Positions 34,218-45,680 of a DNA stretch of 64,000 bases are shown here, one piece after another (position 1 is the first letter of the stretch; every line of letters begins with the position of its first letter). The stretch comes from Euglena gracilis. Its lineage: Eukaryota > Euglenida > Euglenophyceae > Euglenales. The stretch is from positions 53,109,357-53,173,356 of the forward strand of contig CP154954.1 of NCBI GenBank assembly GCA_039621445.1, in the 5' to 3' direction. The position numbers and the translations under genes are program-made. The notes under the pieces are model-generated. The model searched no databases. It had not been told where the DNA came from and saw only the letters and a list, made by a program, of their open reading frames with translations.

Positions 34218-34735
34218 TGTAAAGGGGTCCTAACCCAAAACAATTGGCCAACATTTGCCTGAGTGGGGCCGAAAATCACTGAAATTCTATTTTTTGGTTT
34301 TCAGTCGAATTTAACCTAGGGAAAAGATTATTATGGTTCGGCTTGAAAGCCTGAACTCAATTTTTGACCTTGCTGGGCCGATCCTTTGAAGTTTTCAAGA
34401 CCGGCCAACCAATTTTCCACAGTAGGCTTTGCCATTTTCCCCTAATTAACCTAAGACAGTCCCCACTCCAACCCACCAATTTCAAACTCAATCTCACACA
34501 CAGGGCTCTTTGTCCACACGATGCACCGGTACAGCGATACAAAAAAAATCAATTGATTGTGCATGCAAGAACCAGGAATTTGAAAAAATTTGAAAACTTT
34601 TCAAGGTTCACTGGAAAAAGCCCAAGAACAAAAAGAAAAAAATTGAAGTTTTTGGCTTCGAAGCCCGGGGGCCGCCTCAACAAACAGCCGAGGCCGAAGG
34701 ATCCGCAAAAACTACGAACCAAGAAAGGGTTTCTA
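34218..34735. repeat. 5' LTR
   Basis: TG...TA, 518 bp, partner of 37006-37523. Confidence 0.83.
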
Positions 34736-34753
34736 TGGAGGTCCTACCTGGAT
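34736..34753 (+). promoter_or_regulatory. Candidate primer-binding site
   Basis: TGGAGGTCCTACCTGGAT lies immediately after the 5' LTR and begins TGG, the complement of a tRNA CCA end. The tRNA was not identified. Confidence 0.55.
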
Positions 34754-36995
34754 CCTCCGGCCAAGGCGGGGCCCGCCAGGCAGCTGAAGCAGAAGAAAGA
34801 CAAATAAGAAACACAAGAAGAAAGATTGAAGCTGAAGCCCCAAGCACATTGTTCAAATTGACAGCAGCTGGTGGAGGGGGGCCCTGCAATGGCCCCCCAG
34901 CGCGCGGTACTGAAGCTGGTGGACCCCAGCAGGCGGACACATACAACACACGACAATGGTGTGTCAGCATACAACCCCCAGCCACAGCCGTAAGGCTACT
35001 AAAGAACCCGAAGAATTGTAGGCATTCAGAAGTGTCATGTGGGAAAATTTTAGTGCCACAATACATTCCGTCTGCAGATTTTTCAGAAAGATCATCCTTG
35101 CCACATTTACTTGTCGCATCACCACAGATTTTCAGAAAGGTGAATTCCCAGCAGATTTTCATGGTTTACCACTCAATTTTCAGACCCGAGAATATTTTTC
35201 ACCATCAACCTGTCCAATGTCAGCACAAATTACGATGAGGACCCATAATTTTCTGGAATTTTCTCAAGACTCCCAACAGTTTTTGCCAACGGCATGTATT
35301 TTCAGCAAGATTTATTGTGGGGGGGCAGGTTCCCATTTTCAAAGTGGCACGTATTTTCCTCACAAAAAAACCCAGGCGTTGTCTCACCCAAGTATCGTTC
35401 AGTTTTCAAGTGAAAAAGGTGAATTTTCCCTTTCCCAGTCACAGAAATGTCCTGTGAATGTGGCTAATTTTCAGCCAAAAAGGTCTGAGATGGGTGATAT
35501 CCTCCGTACGGGACAACTTTCCCTTGTGCCACAGATTTTTGCTGTGGTTTTCACATTTTTTTCAGCCAATCTTTTCGGAGATGGGTGGAATCCTCCGTAT
35601 GGGAAATTTTTCCCTTTTGCCCCCCCCCCAGGCTGGGAGCGGGCACGGATCAGCCTTTTTGGCTGGTGGAGGAGAAACGGGAATTGTCCCCCTCACACAA
35701 ATTTCAGCGCCCTGTGGAAATGTAGATGGAGGGGGGAAACATCCTTGGAAGGAACGTGCAAGGAGGAGATTGCCCAAAATAATTCAGTTTGAGGTGCAGG
35801 GCGAAGAATGTTTTCAATTTCCCTGGGCAAAGTTGGAAAAAACTTCAGATCCTCCAGATTCAAAAATGGAAACCGCTTTGGTCAGAAGTGATGAACATTC
35901 AGCGGGATTCCAGCCCAATTTTAATTTGGACAACAGCTCCAAAAGGCAAGAACTTTTTGACGAGAAATTACCAGTTTTGGGTTTGGAAAACTCAAATCAA
36001 ACTCCGTTTCAGGCAGTTTTGCTGATAATTCAAGGATTTGTAGAAATTTCCACTTTGATTATTGGGATTGAGCGAAGCTTTTCTCAATTGGAGGGTCTCA
36101 GAATTTTCAAACGGACACAATCCCAGTTTATTGCGGAAGGGGGTCAACGTGGACAGTTTTTCCCCCTGCCCAGATCACTGGCCGCAAATTTTGTTTTCAC
36201 ACCCAGGGAAGGGAGACCCCGCGGTTTGCAGGGTTGTTTTCGTTGTTTCTGATTTTTGGAGTTTGGTCGCGACAAGCAACAGATCACGAAATTCAACAAT
36301 CCCCCAACAAAAAGTTGCAACGCTTCAAAGAAAGAGGGTAATTTTCTCCTCAAAGATGGATTAAGCAAGAACCCCAACAAAAAGGGCGCAACCAACAAAA
36401 AAAGGAGTTTGCTCCTTAAGAGAAAGAATCCCTAACGGAAGGCTAGGCTGACAACCAAAAAACCCAAGCCTAACAACCAGATTTCTTGAATGACGGTTGG
36501 TCAAAAAATGGTTCGCAAGGGTTGGAAACGCGAAACCATGCCTAGGCCCCATTGTGGCTCGGCGTGCAACTTTCGAAGTTGCAACCCGACTCCCCTTGGG
36601 TGCCCGCAAAAGTTTCATACTAAGCATGAGTGTCGTGTGGTGTTTGGGGATAAAAAAAATAGCATACCATATCGTGATTGTGAACACACGACTCACACAT
36701 ACGCGGCGCGGAGTGGCTGACCGTTGCGCTGATGCCTCGCACCGTGAGCCGAACCGTTGCCACACTTTTGCGTTGCACCGTTGCACCATCTCCCCACGGG
36801 TGTGGAGTGGCCCGTTGGGCTGCCCCCCCCCCCGCCGTTACTTTCGCGGGGTGGCCTTTTGGGCTGCCCCCCCCCCTCTCATTGCTCTTACTAACCGCAC
36901 ACATACAACTTCATTTTTTCGCAAACCAAATTGTTTCTTTTGTGCGGACCCCTTCTTTTTACTTACGTTTTTCAAAATCTCCCCGAGATTTTTCT
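34754..36995. other. Interior of the LTR element
   Basis: Contains two longish open frames on the plus strand, without recognisable retroviral motifs. A GC-rich stretch at 36730-36890 has GGGCTGCCCCCCC-type repeats. Nothing else is seen. Confidence 0.5.
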
Positions 36996-37005
36996 AAGTG
37001 GGGAG

Positions 37006-37523
37006 TGTAAAGGGGTCCTAACCCAAAAAAAAATTGCCAAAATTTGCCTGAGTTGGGCCGAAAATCACTGAAATTCCATTTTTTGGTTTTCAGTCGAATT
37101 TAACCTAGAGAAAAGATTATTATGGTTCGGCTTGAAAGCCTGAACTCAAATTTTGACCTTGCTGGGCCGATCCTTTGAAATTTTCAAGACCGGCCAACCA
37201 AATTTTCCACAGTAGGATTTGTCATTTTCCCCTAATTAAGAAAGTCCTAAGAAAGTCCCCACTCGAACCCACAAATTTCAAACTCAATCTCACACAAAGG
37301 GTTCTTTGTCCACCCAATGCACTGGTACAACGATACAAAAAAAACAATTGATTGTGCATGCAAGAAGCAGGAATTTGAAAAAAAATGAATGTCAAGGTTC
37401 ACGGGAAAAAGCCCAAGAACAAAAAGAAAAAAAATTGAAGATTTTGGCTTCGAAGCCCGGCGGCCGCCTCAACAGCCGAGGCCGAAGGATCCGCAAGAAC
37501 TACGAACCAAGAAAGGGTTTCCA
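37006..37523. repeat. 3' LTR
   Basis: TG...CA, 518 bp; preceded by the purine tract at 36996-37005. Confidence 0.83.
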
Positions 37524-38305
37524 ATACGGCCTTGGGGACCAGGGCCATGGGGGCCAACAATCCAAAACAGAACAATATGCTCAAGCGGGGCCAATGCAAC
37601 CAAAACCGCACAGGCCATGACGGCACAACGGGCAATGAAGGCATCTACATCTACAAAAGTCGCTGGAACAAAAACAGAGAAGTTCAAACACAGACCCCCA
37701 TTCTTTCACATTCACACCCCTCCCAGGCGTCAAGGTGGGGCCCAAGAACACCCCAAGATTTCCAGCCCCAAATCCTTTCAAGGGTAAAGGAGTGGCCCCC
37801 CGGCCCGTCGGCTCGACATCAAAAAGGACCGTTGGGCCGGAATTATCACCAAGGCCACTATGGCCAGTACCATTCTTATCAAGGACCCTTGGCCCATCTT
37901 CAAGCTAAAGGCCAACAATTTCAAGGCAATTGGGGCCATCAATTGCAGGAAGGGGGGAACACCCAGAAGACTGTCCCCAAGCAGGTGATTTCAACGCACC
38001 ACACCAGCGGCAGGCCAAGGAGGACGCCCCCAGAGGGTGGAGGACAAGGGGGCAACCCCCCCCTCAAAATTCTTCTGCAATGCCCTTGGACGGGGCAAGT
38101 CAAAGCAAGGGGGAGACCCTCAAACGGTCCCCATTTAAAACAGCAAAGTGGAGGACCAGAGAGCCTTTGAGCAGAGTGTGCAGGACACCCCCCAAAATGG
38201 TCAATCCCCCAGGGGCACCAAGGGTTCAATGTCGAACACCCCCAACCCAGCCCCCAGAATAGGGACGGGACATAAATTCCACGGAGTAAACATGGGGAGA
38301 ATTTC

Positions 38306-38370
38306 CCCTAACCCTAACCCTTTCCCTAACCCTAACCCCAATCCCGAACCCTAACCCTGACCCTATTCCG
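38306..38370. repeat. Interstitial telomere-like tract 1
   Basis: Degenerate CCCTAA units (CCCTAACCCTAACCC, then variants such as TTTCCCTAA and CCCGAACCCTAA) lie directly at the junction between plus-strand gag and the inverted RT block of B7. Confidence 0.75.
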
Positions 38371-38487
38371 AAAAATAGCCCCGTAATGACCCCGCCAGCG
38401 GAAAAAGTTTCAGGCAGTAGGTTGGTTTCTCCAGGGAAAACAAGGAAGGGGGGGGTCCCACTAGTTTCACCTGGGCGGCCGAAGTCC

Positions 38488-39690
38488 CTGATGTTTAAGG
38501 TATGGCCCTAGGGCTGGACTTATTGGAATATGAAAATAGGCATCCTTCAGGTCGATTTTTGCTGACTGACCAGTGTCCTTTTTCCATAACTGGAAAAATG
38601 TGCTGGGAATGATCCAGCTTGAAAGCAGGGGGGGAATGCTCTGCGCATTTTTCCGCATTTTTGCGCAATTTTTTGCGCATTTTTGTCAATTTTTCAAAAA
38701 TGCACATTTTTTGCGCATTTTTTGCACATTTCCCGTCCATTTTTGCGCATTTTCCATTTTTTTGCGCAATCTTTGCGCATTTTTTGCCCAATTTTGCACA
38801 TTTTGCCATTTTTGCACATTTTCCACCCAAATCAAATGCTCACCGAATTTTGCCCACCTTCAACTGACCCAACGAACCCATTTTCGCATTTTTTCCACCC
38901 AAGGGACCCGCCTCAAGAGAAAACCCCTGGGTGATGAGGTGTGGGTACTCATCCAATGAAGATGAGGACACTATGGGTTTCAGAGTCCCCACATTGACAC
39001 GCAACCAAGGCGGGAATCCCACACCCCTGGTCACAAGTAAGGGGCACCATGGCTGACATTGTTGGTTATGGTGAGCGGAGAGTCACGCCTTGGTCATGCC
39101 TTCATTTCAGCTCTTTTTGGTGATTTTCAGTAGTCCCGGGGAAACCCATGACCAGGGACGGAGGGACCTCACTTGCGAAGCACAAAGGCAAGATGGGTTT
39201 TGGGTTTACTGTTGGAAATTTTTCTAAGTCCTTTTTCCCTTAGGAATGCCACAAACTCGGCGCATTTTTTTGCGCATTTTTTTTGCGCATTTTTGCGCAT
39301 TTTTTTTCCGAGGGCCGTCCAGCGCATCCCCCCCCCCTGTTGAAAGGTTTTACTTGAAATTGCAGATTTATTTCTCTGCAGTCGCTGATCATTCCCCATT
39401 TGGTCGTTCCCCCTTCTGGTTTTGAAATTGAAAACCATGGGATCAAACGCTGGGCTTCTGAATCCCAAACTCGTTTCACTGACCCAGTTTTTTTCGTAAT
39501 CCAGCAGAATTTTTTCTGCCTGGCTCAGGTCCAGGTTGGCTCTGGGTTTTGGGTGGGCGGGGACAATTTTGGGGGCTTTACCGAGGGGGGTTGAATTCCA
39601 TTTTTTTTTTACCAATTGACATGTTGCTGCGGGGGCATTCCCCCCCACCATTTCAGACTTTTTTGAAGTCTCTGGTGTAGGGGGGTGGTG
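38488..39690 (-). pseudogene. Inverted RT segment of B7, interrupted
   Basis: The minus strand gives SDCREINLQFQVKPF, then (beyond the insertion at 38626-39339) HIFPVMEKGHWS and DAYFHIPISPALGPYLKHQ. Its first sequence is the one that should follow the gag end at 38305, so this is again an inversion within a DIRS copy. Confidence 0.75.
38626..39339. mobile_element. G-capped TIR element with 7-bp target duplication
   Basis: The ends are CAGGGGGGGAATGC and the reverse complement of CAGGGGGGGGGATGC. TTGAAAG is duplicated at 38619-38625 and 39340-39346, splitting a codon run in the RT fragment. The CAGGG start resembles hAT-type ends, but hAT elements normally give 8 bp. The interior is made of TTTTTGCGCA repeats. 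Non-coding. Confidence 0.78.
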
Positions 39691-39783
39691 GGCCGGATTT
39701 CGGCCAAATTTGGGACGAATTTCAGAAACAATTTTTTATATGAAGTTCGACCTGATTTCGGCCTAACTTTTTTTCCTCAATTG

Positions 39784-39828
39784 TAACCCTAACCCTATTC
39801 CAGATTTTTCCCCTAACCCTAATCCCAG
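39784..39828. repeat. Interstitial telomere-like tract 2
   Basis: AACCCTAACCCTATTCC and CCCCTAACCCTAATCCC about 95 bp beyond the other end of the inverted RT block. Confidence 0.7.
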
Positions 39829-39981
39829 AATTAACAAAAGTCGTGCAAATTGGGGCGCAAAATCAAAAATTTGGAGTTGGTGAAAGAAGTGGGACACCCA
39901 CCCCCAGGTTCTGAGTTAGTCTTGCCATACATATCTTTTTTACACATATATACATATATATGTTATATATATGTATATATG

Positions 39982-40015
<34 letters not shown>

Positions 40016-42118
40016 GGTGTGTGTGTATATATATTATACACATACATACATGCACATACGTATATATGGTGCATACACATATGTATATATGGTGCATTAC
40101 AATGAGGCATTAGGAAACAAACAATCCACACTTCAAGTTTCGACCATGAAAGAGTTTTTCTGCCCAAAGTTTCCGACAGCTTTGCACCTGAGGTGAGGGG
40201 GGGGGGGGCGGCAAAAAAAAAGAAGCAAAATGACAACACACACAAAAAAGGCAGGTGTGTGAGAAGGAGGGCTGCGCGCACGAGCAGAGGGAAGGATGGG
40301 AGCCAATGCGGGATGGGGAGGAAAGCCGGCAAGGGTCAGACTGGCTGAGTTGGTTGCCCAAGGGGACAGATGGGTGCGCCAGACGCTGAACCACCCTTGT
40401 GGCGCCCTTGAGCACGCATTGCCTGTTGCACAGACGTCCCCCAGCCCCGGCAACCTTCGGATGGTGGACCACCAACTCTGAGGGCTTAACCGGGAAAAAA
40501 AAGGCTTGACTGAAGGAAAAAAAACTCTTTCTGGAAAATTCCGACTCATTCATTTTTTTACTCACATACAGAAATGAACAATCATTCCGTCTGTCACGTT
40601 CGTGTTCTTCAGATGAATTTATCGGTCATTCTTCTTCATCAAAACTTGCCGCTCATCATTAGAATTCATGTGTTTTGAAAGCGTCGGAACGGGGGAGGAA
40701 TTTGGGAAACCGAAATGAGGTTTCCAAAAGGTTTCCTGATATTTATGTAACTAGGGACGGTGCTGTGTCCCACTTCCGGAGGTCGGACATCCTGATTCAA
40801 ACATCAGATAAGGAAAGAGCTGATGGGTGTCCCACATTACATTGCAGGGGGAGAGAAATGCTGCAAGGTACCTCAAAAAAAAACGGAATGTAAAAAAATG
40901 CAAAACAGTGCCAAAAAAAGATGCAAAAAGACTTGCATAGGTGTTCGTTTTGGAAATCCACGTTTCTGCTGGAGCCTATGGTATTCTTTGCCTCTGCCGG
41001 TAAAATTTTAAGCATCCAACGCCTTTTATATGGAACACAGCGTGTACACTGAACAATCATTCACACTTTTTCAACAATAATAGACAGAAGCATGAGCAAC
41101 AGAGTGCCTTGCACAAAAACCCTGAAATTGAAAATCAAAAGCAAGCATGGTGCAAACTCGCATGGTGTCGATTGTCCAGTTGCACACACTTGTTCACCTT
41201 AAAACACAAAATTGGTCCCAGAACCTGCAACTTCAGGATGTTTGCGGATTCTGATAATTTACCTGTGGAATCACCTTTAAAAAAAAACGAAATTTGGGAG
41301 AACACAAAACGAAGAAAAAAAATGCAATAAATGTACATTCTCCCAAAATATTCAATGCTCGAAAAATTGCAAATTGCGCAAAAGTTGCAAAACTCAAGAA
41401 TTTGAATTTATGCAAAAAAAAGCCAAAATTACTGCAAACATGGCAACCAGCAGATATCCCCTCCCGGGTGTTGGTAACAATCACTTGTTCCTTTTGGGAA
41501 ATAGATTAGCCAGAGGCTGACTATGCTGGGCTGTGGGAAAGGGCTTGTGAAACAAAGAATCGGCAGGTGGAGAATCAGCGGCTGCGCCATATGTCCAAGC
41601 ACCTGTGTTTATCCAAAACCCCAAACCCATTCACACCCAGTCATATCCAGTCATCCCACAAAAACCGCAGTCGTCTCAAGGAAAGATCAGGCGAACGAAT
41701 GAGAGGGTGACCATTTTCAGACTTGCAACTCAGCTGATGCAGCTTCAATGATATCAGTAAACCCTCGTTTTGGGTCCAGAGCCCAGTCAGGAAAGTTGAG
41801 AACAACCTGCCTATGGCACATTGGGCATGGCTAAGAAGGCAGGGGCAAATTTGTGTCTCAGTCACGCCCAGTCACGGAACCCCACCTACCCAGTAATGCC
41901 AAGTCACAACCAGTCATTTCACAGCTGCTTGTTCACGTCAGGCGGGTGTGGCACGGAATTACACATTTCGGTCTCAGGCCGACGATAACGTGCCATGCGA
42001 CCGTACGACGGACTGGCAGAAGAATGTGGTCAGGCTTCCTTTTATAATAATAAAAATTACATGGAAACCTTGGGCAAGGGGGAATTTGATTGAATAACAT
42101 AACAATTCAATTGTTGCA
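39829..42118. other. Mostly non-coding, with a dinucleotide repeat
   Basis: Imperfect TA/GT repeats at 39946-40095. A possible but unsupported coding island lies near 40290-40480 (both strands open). CCAGTCA-type short repeats lie at 41630-41920. No gene is claimed. Confidence 0.45.
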
Positions 42119-42609
42119 TACCCGCCCCCCCCCCCTGGGCAATGTCGCGCGACAAATCGGGCAGCACGGAGGGGGGTGACAATTTCCCGGGGTGACAATT
42201 TGGCCGGCACAGAGGGGGGTGACAATTGCCCGGGGGCGTCAATTACCCGGGGGCGTCAATTGCCACCCATGTAAGCCACATTAAAACCAAATGACCAAAA
42301 CACCATCTGAAACACAAATGAATGGGCAAAAACGCAGCTATGGTCGTGATATTGTGCAGAGCATTTGGTATGTGAAAGTTCTCAGCACGTTGTAGCAAAA
42401 TAGAAGATCAATCGAGCCATGTCGGCGAAAAGAAAGTTCACAGACATCTTTTGTGGGGGGTGACAAATTGGGCAGCACAGAGGGGGGTGACAATTTCCCG
42501 GGGTGACAAATTGGCCAGCACAGCCAGGGGTGACAATTGCCCGGGGGCGTCAATTTCCCGGGGGGCCAATTGCCCGGGGGCGTCAATTGCCCGGGGGGGG
42601 GGGGCGGGT
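42119..42609. mobile_element. C-capped TIR element with internal repeats
   Basis: The left end ACCCGCCCCCCCCCC then TGGGCAAT mirrors the right end ATTGCCCGGGGGGG..CGGGT. Inside, about 100 bp of GTGACAATTNCCCGGGG and GTCAATTNCCCGGGG units occur twice (42150-42260 and 42465-42610) around a unique centre. No clear target duplication. Confidence 0.6.
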
Positions 42610-42710
42610 AACATAAATATTCAATACCATGTCATTAAACAGCATAATAATAAAGGGGGGTATCATTTGGGAGGGGGGTTTGCCCGGTCGGTGGCCCTGG
42701 TAATTCCGAC

Positions 42711-42879
42711 CTCCTGCTGAAATGTCCTCCTCTGTGTTGCGAACCAAGGGCTTACGACACCGGCCAGCAAAAACAACTGAATGGAGGGTGCCGTAAATAC
42801 CCAAACCTCGTTCACCTAAAGATCCGGCCCCAGAAGTGGCGTATTTGTGGTCTGTTTTCACACACTGAAACAATTGCTC
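42711..42879 (-). CDS. Candidate exon of an unidentified gene
   Basis: About 56 codons lie between a possible acceptor (TTGCACAAAG) and donor (CAGGAG then GTCGGA). The peptide is balanced in composition (SLGERGLGIYGTLHSVVFAG). Could be chance. Downstream, 42650 to 42610, the frame continues without a stop but into repeat sequence. Confidence 0.35.
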
Positions 42880-43776
42880 CTTTGTGCAACATGTCAAGGC
42901 ATGTATATGAGGTGTTTGACAGAAGAGGAGTTGCGAAGGTTCTTTTTCTTGTCAGGTTGTAAAACATCGAAATCTCACTCTTCTGGCGGCTTGACGGCTG
43001 AGGGGAAAATGTGCCTTAAAATGCCTCTCGGGGGAAAGTGCAGAGGGCACCCAGTCATGACACCATTTCCGCAAAGAAAAGATCACTTCACAGAAAGATT
43101 TCAGTAAAGGTATATCAACTTAATCACTTCCGGAATGAAAAGAAAAAAAATTTGCTTGCAGATTGTATAGACAATTCTAAATTTCAATCATTTGCGCAGT
43201 TACGCAAATGATGTTCAAAGCAAGGCAAAGATTTTTTATTTCACATTGGTTCTGGAGTGCTGGAAGGCAATTGCTTAATGTGCTCCACCTCAGTGAAAAC
43301 AACGCTTCCTGCTTCTCTTTCAAACCACTGCCGACTGTGCTTTGGCCTAAATGCATGTCCCTTTCATATCTCCTGCAGGGTCCGTACACTGTTAAAGTGC
43401 AAATACTTGCGCTCGCTGTTTCAATGTCAGATTGCAACGTATCCCTTCTTTATCACGAGAAAGGTGAGTCACAAACTTCCATCCTGAAAACCCCTGAGAA
43501 AAAGTCCTTCCTTTCTCTGTCTGCCAGAGTAGAGTTGCAGTGTCATGGGGAAAAGTGAAGGACAAAAATACAGACAAAAATACAAAAAAAATGCAAAACC
43601 AAAACCAAACCAAAAACTGGAAGCGAATTTCTTTCGGAGGCAGGCCAAAAAAAAACAGGATTAGCTAGCCGCTTCACCAACCTCCCAAAGGCCTGGAAGG
43701 TATCAGTCTTCCGCGGTGTAAAAAAAGCCTGCCGGCAGAAAAGCAATCTTCTCCCATACAACGACTTGGGGGTCAG
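42880..43776. other. No defensible feature
   Basis: Mixed sequence 3' of the kinase gene's stop; it probably contains that gene's 3' UTR. No clear AATAAA signal was chosen. Confidence 0.4.
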
Positions 43777-43971
43777 TTAGTTGTTGCCCGTCCAGCAGAG
43801 CACGAAGACCTTGAAGTTGATGCGGCTGCGCTTGGTCACTTCGTACCGCAGGCGCTCTGCAAACCGGAAATACGCCTCCGCCTCCGCTGCATTGCGCTCC
43901 ACCTTCGATGCCTTCTCAAACACATGCTCCAGCTCTGCCTCATCTCTCGAAGGGCGGCGTTTGCGGAAGCG
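43777..43971 (-). CDS. Alpha-kinase gene, last exon
   Basis: 65 codons ending at TAA (43777-43779). The acceptor is AAAGCAG. The peptide is charged and helical-looking: RDEAELEHVFEKASKVER, then YFRFAERLRYEVTKR, then VFVLCWTGNN and stop. Its place after the other exons on the same strand and its lack of low complexity support it as the C-terminal exon. The domain is not recognised. It would lie C-terminal to the kinase zinc motif. Confidence 0.6.
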   Translation of the reverse strand, partial: RFRKRRPSRDEAELEHVFEKASKVERNAAEAEAYFRFAERLRYEVTKRSRINFKVFVLCWTGNN

Positions 43972-44455
43972 CTGCTTTCTGTGTGCCACCGCGTGCCACA
44001 TCGCCAGAGGTTAGCCCAACGCCTAAGTCACCCAGGCATCAGTCCCAGGCGTCATTCCACTGGCGGGGAAGCTGCTCAGCCTTCCCAATTTTCAAAAACA
44101 ATACCCCATCACAAAAAAATATACAAAAAAAAGGTCCGGACGTTCGGAAATGCTGCCGTCACAACACAAGAAGGCCGCTAAAGCAGGGCATAGGCTGATG
44201 AGGCCATTGTCCTTGGGGAAGAATTGTTTTGGTCGATATGGTAGATGCCGATTCTTCGGTCGATATGTTATCCCCCCTTCACAACTGAAAAAAGGCCTCC
44301 CCAATTGAACCGCAAAAGAAGGAAAGCAGATGTCAGGCTGTCGGCAATTGAAATGGAGGCAAGGTGGCTAGGCGCCTTCAGGGGCCCAAAGGAGGACCCC
44401 GAGTGTTTTCCGGGGAACGGTGCCTCTGGGGGAACGCGGCCCCTGTCGAGGTCAC

Positions 44456-44594
44456 AGGAAAGGTTGAGGTCCAGGGCCTGGAAAATTTCCACCAGCCGGT
44501 CATACTTGCGGCGGTCCAGCCCCAGGATGGTCAGCTCCTCCGGCGTGCCGGCCCCTGCCCGCGACTCGAGCCGCCCGACAAAGTCCCCGGCAGG
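44456..44594 (-). CDS. Alpha-kinase gene, penultimate exon
   Basis: The acceptor GGAAGCAG leads in phase 0 into PAGDFVGRLESRAGAG, then PEELTILGLDRRKYDRLVEI, then FQALDLNLS; the donor is probably GTGACC. High GC at third codon positions matches the other exons and contrasts with the AT-rich introns. Not a known kinase motif; probably a C-terminal helical segment. Confidence 0.65.
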
Positions 44595-44620
44595 CTGCTT
44601 CCTGAGACCGCTCCCATAAA

Positions 44621-45011
44621 CCCCCCCAAAAATAAGACCCCGGGTCCATATTATGGGTCGGTTGTTGGAAAGCCCGAGGGGGGGTCTTATTCATGGGGGG
44701 GTCCATTTTATGGGTTTTTGCTGGAAAAAAAATCGACCCCCCAAAATGTCCAAAAATGCCCCCCAAAATACCATGTTTCGAAAATTTTGGCGCTTCGCGC
44801 CAGACAAATAGGGGAAAGTGTGCTGAATTGTATGGAAACTGTCCCAAAATGACAGATTTACCCCCCCAAATGGCCCTTTTTTCAAAAATCCGGCGCTTTG
44901 CGCCGGCAGGGGGGGTCTTATTTATGGGGGGGTCCATTTCATGGATTTTTGCCGGGGGGGTCTTATTTTGGGGGGGGGCATTTTATGGGGGGTCTTATTT
45001 TGGGGGGGGGG
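44621..45011. mobile_element. C-capped TIR element in kinase intron
   Basis: The ends are CCCCCCCAAAAATAAGACC and its reverse complement. The interior repeats GGGGGGGTCTTATT and GTCCATTTTATGG and has GGCGCTTCGCGCC / GGCGCTTTGCGCC palindromes. Same family as 19428-19895. Confidence 0.65.
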
Positions 45012-45539
45012 TTAGGTGGGTGGGGGTCTCTCCAGTGGCAAAAACAACCCGTCGAAACAGAACCGCCGAGCTTTCCACTTGTGATCAAATTTGTCAATTT
45101 CAAAAATATTTCGCGCTTAATTCCAGAAATTATTGGCTAGAGCCGGACCCTCTGCCCAGGAGGGGGAGGCGGTTCAGTATAAAAGGGGGCCCCCTCCGGT
45201 CCTGCAGGGGGGAGGGATGGGGTCCCCCCGCCTCCTGTACAGTGACGTGGTCCAGGTGACCGAAATTTTTGCCCAAAAGCTGGTCAAAAATGCCAGTTTG
45301 GCACTTTTTGGGGTAAAAAAAAATTGCCAAAAATGCCCAACTTTTTTGGCGCAAAGTGCCACAAGGAAAAATCGACGTGTTTGGGTGGGGCCAGGTAACC
45401 CCGGGGTTGGTCCAGTCCCCCCAGGAGGGGGGGGGGGAGGTGGGCGACACCCCCCTCTCTATCTAACCTGTGCACCCTTCTGAAATTGAACCCTGGGGGA
45501 AAGGAGCACCCCCCTGGGGGATCCAAATCCATGAGAAGC

Positions 45540-45680
45540 CTGGTCCCCGATGTAGAGCCGCCGCCGCGTCTCCGCCGTGTTCCCATTGCCAATGTACAGG
45601 TCGCCCACCTTGCGCTCCAGCTTCTTGGCCATGTGCATCTCCAGCTCGAAGTAGTTGCAGACCTTGTTACACCAGTGGAG
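45540..45680 (-). CDS. Alpha-kinase exon with the zinc-binding HxCNxxC motif
   Basis: 47 codons open after the acceptor TCCTCCTCCCTGACGGGAG. They begin LHWCNKVCNYFELEMHM, which is the H-x-C-N-x-x-C zinc signature near the C-terminus of alpha-kinase domains (eEF2 kinase, MHCK). Then AKKLERKVGDLYIGNGN and RRRLYIGDQ. An in-frame stop lies just upstream, so the acceptor is well placed. The downstream edge looks like a GC donor (CAG then GC), or the exon runs about 33 bp further to a GT. Confidence 0.85.

Larger units (their letters stand above)
34218..37523. mobile_element. Non-autonomous LTR retrotransposon, 3.3 kb
   Basis: Two 518-bp direct LTRs (34218-34735 and 37006-37523) start TGTAAAGG and end TTTC(C/T)A. 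The flanks repeat ATAC (34214-34217 and 37524-37527), a 4-bp target duplication. The TGG of a candidate primer-binding site starts at 34736, and a purine tract (AAGTGGGGAG) abuts the 3' LTR. The 2.27-kb interior shows no RT, protease or integrase; its open frames (34735-35238, 35458-36252) match nothing I recognise. The LTRs differ by roughly 8-10 percent, so the insertion is old. Confidence 0.85.
33834..38305 (+). mobile_element. DIRS copy B7, gag region split by an LTR element
   Basis: Begins at ATTCCGAATTTTCCC, the sequence that normally follows the inner edge of a family B terminal repeat, exactly where B6 ends. Gag runs to 34217, is interrupted by the LTR element, and resumes at 37524 in register (AGQY then GLGDQGHGG-type repeats) to about 38305. 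RT follows in inverted orientation at 38488-39690. Confidence 0.75.

Noticed and set aside
34735-36252. Retroviral gag or envelope in the LTR element
   Set aside because: The open frames lack any motif I can recognise, so I left them unnamed.
40110-40565. Possible protein-coding island on either strand
   Set aside because: Both strands are open, no good splice pair or recognisable peptide; left as uncertain.
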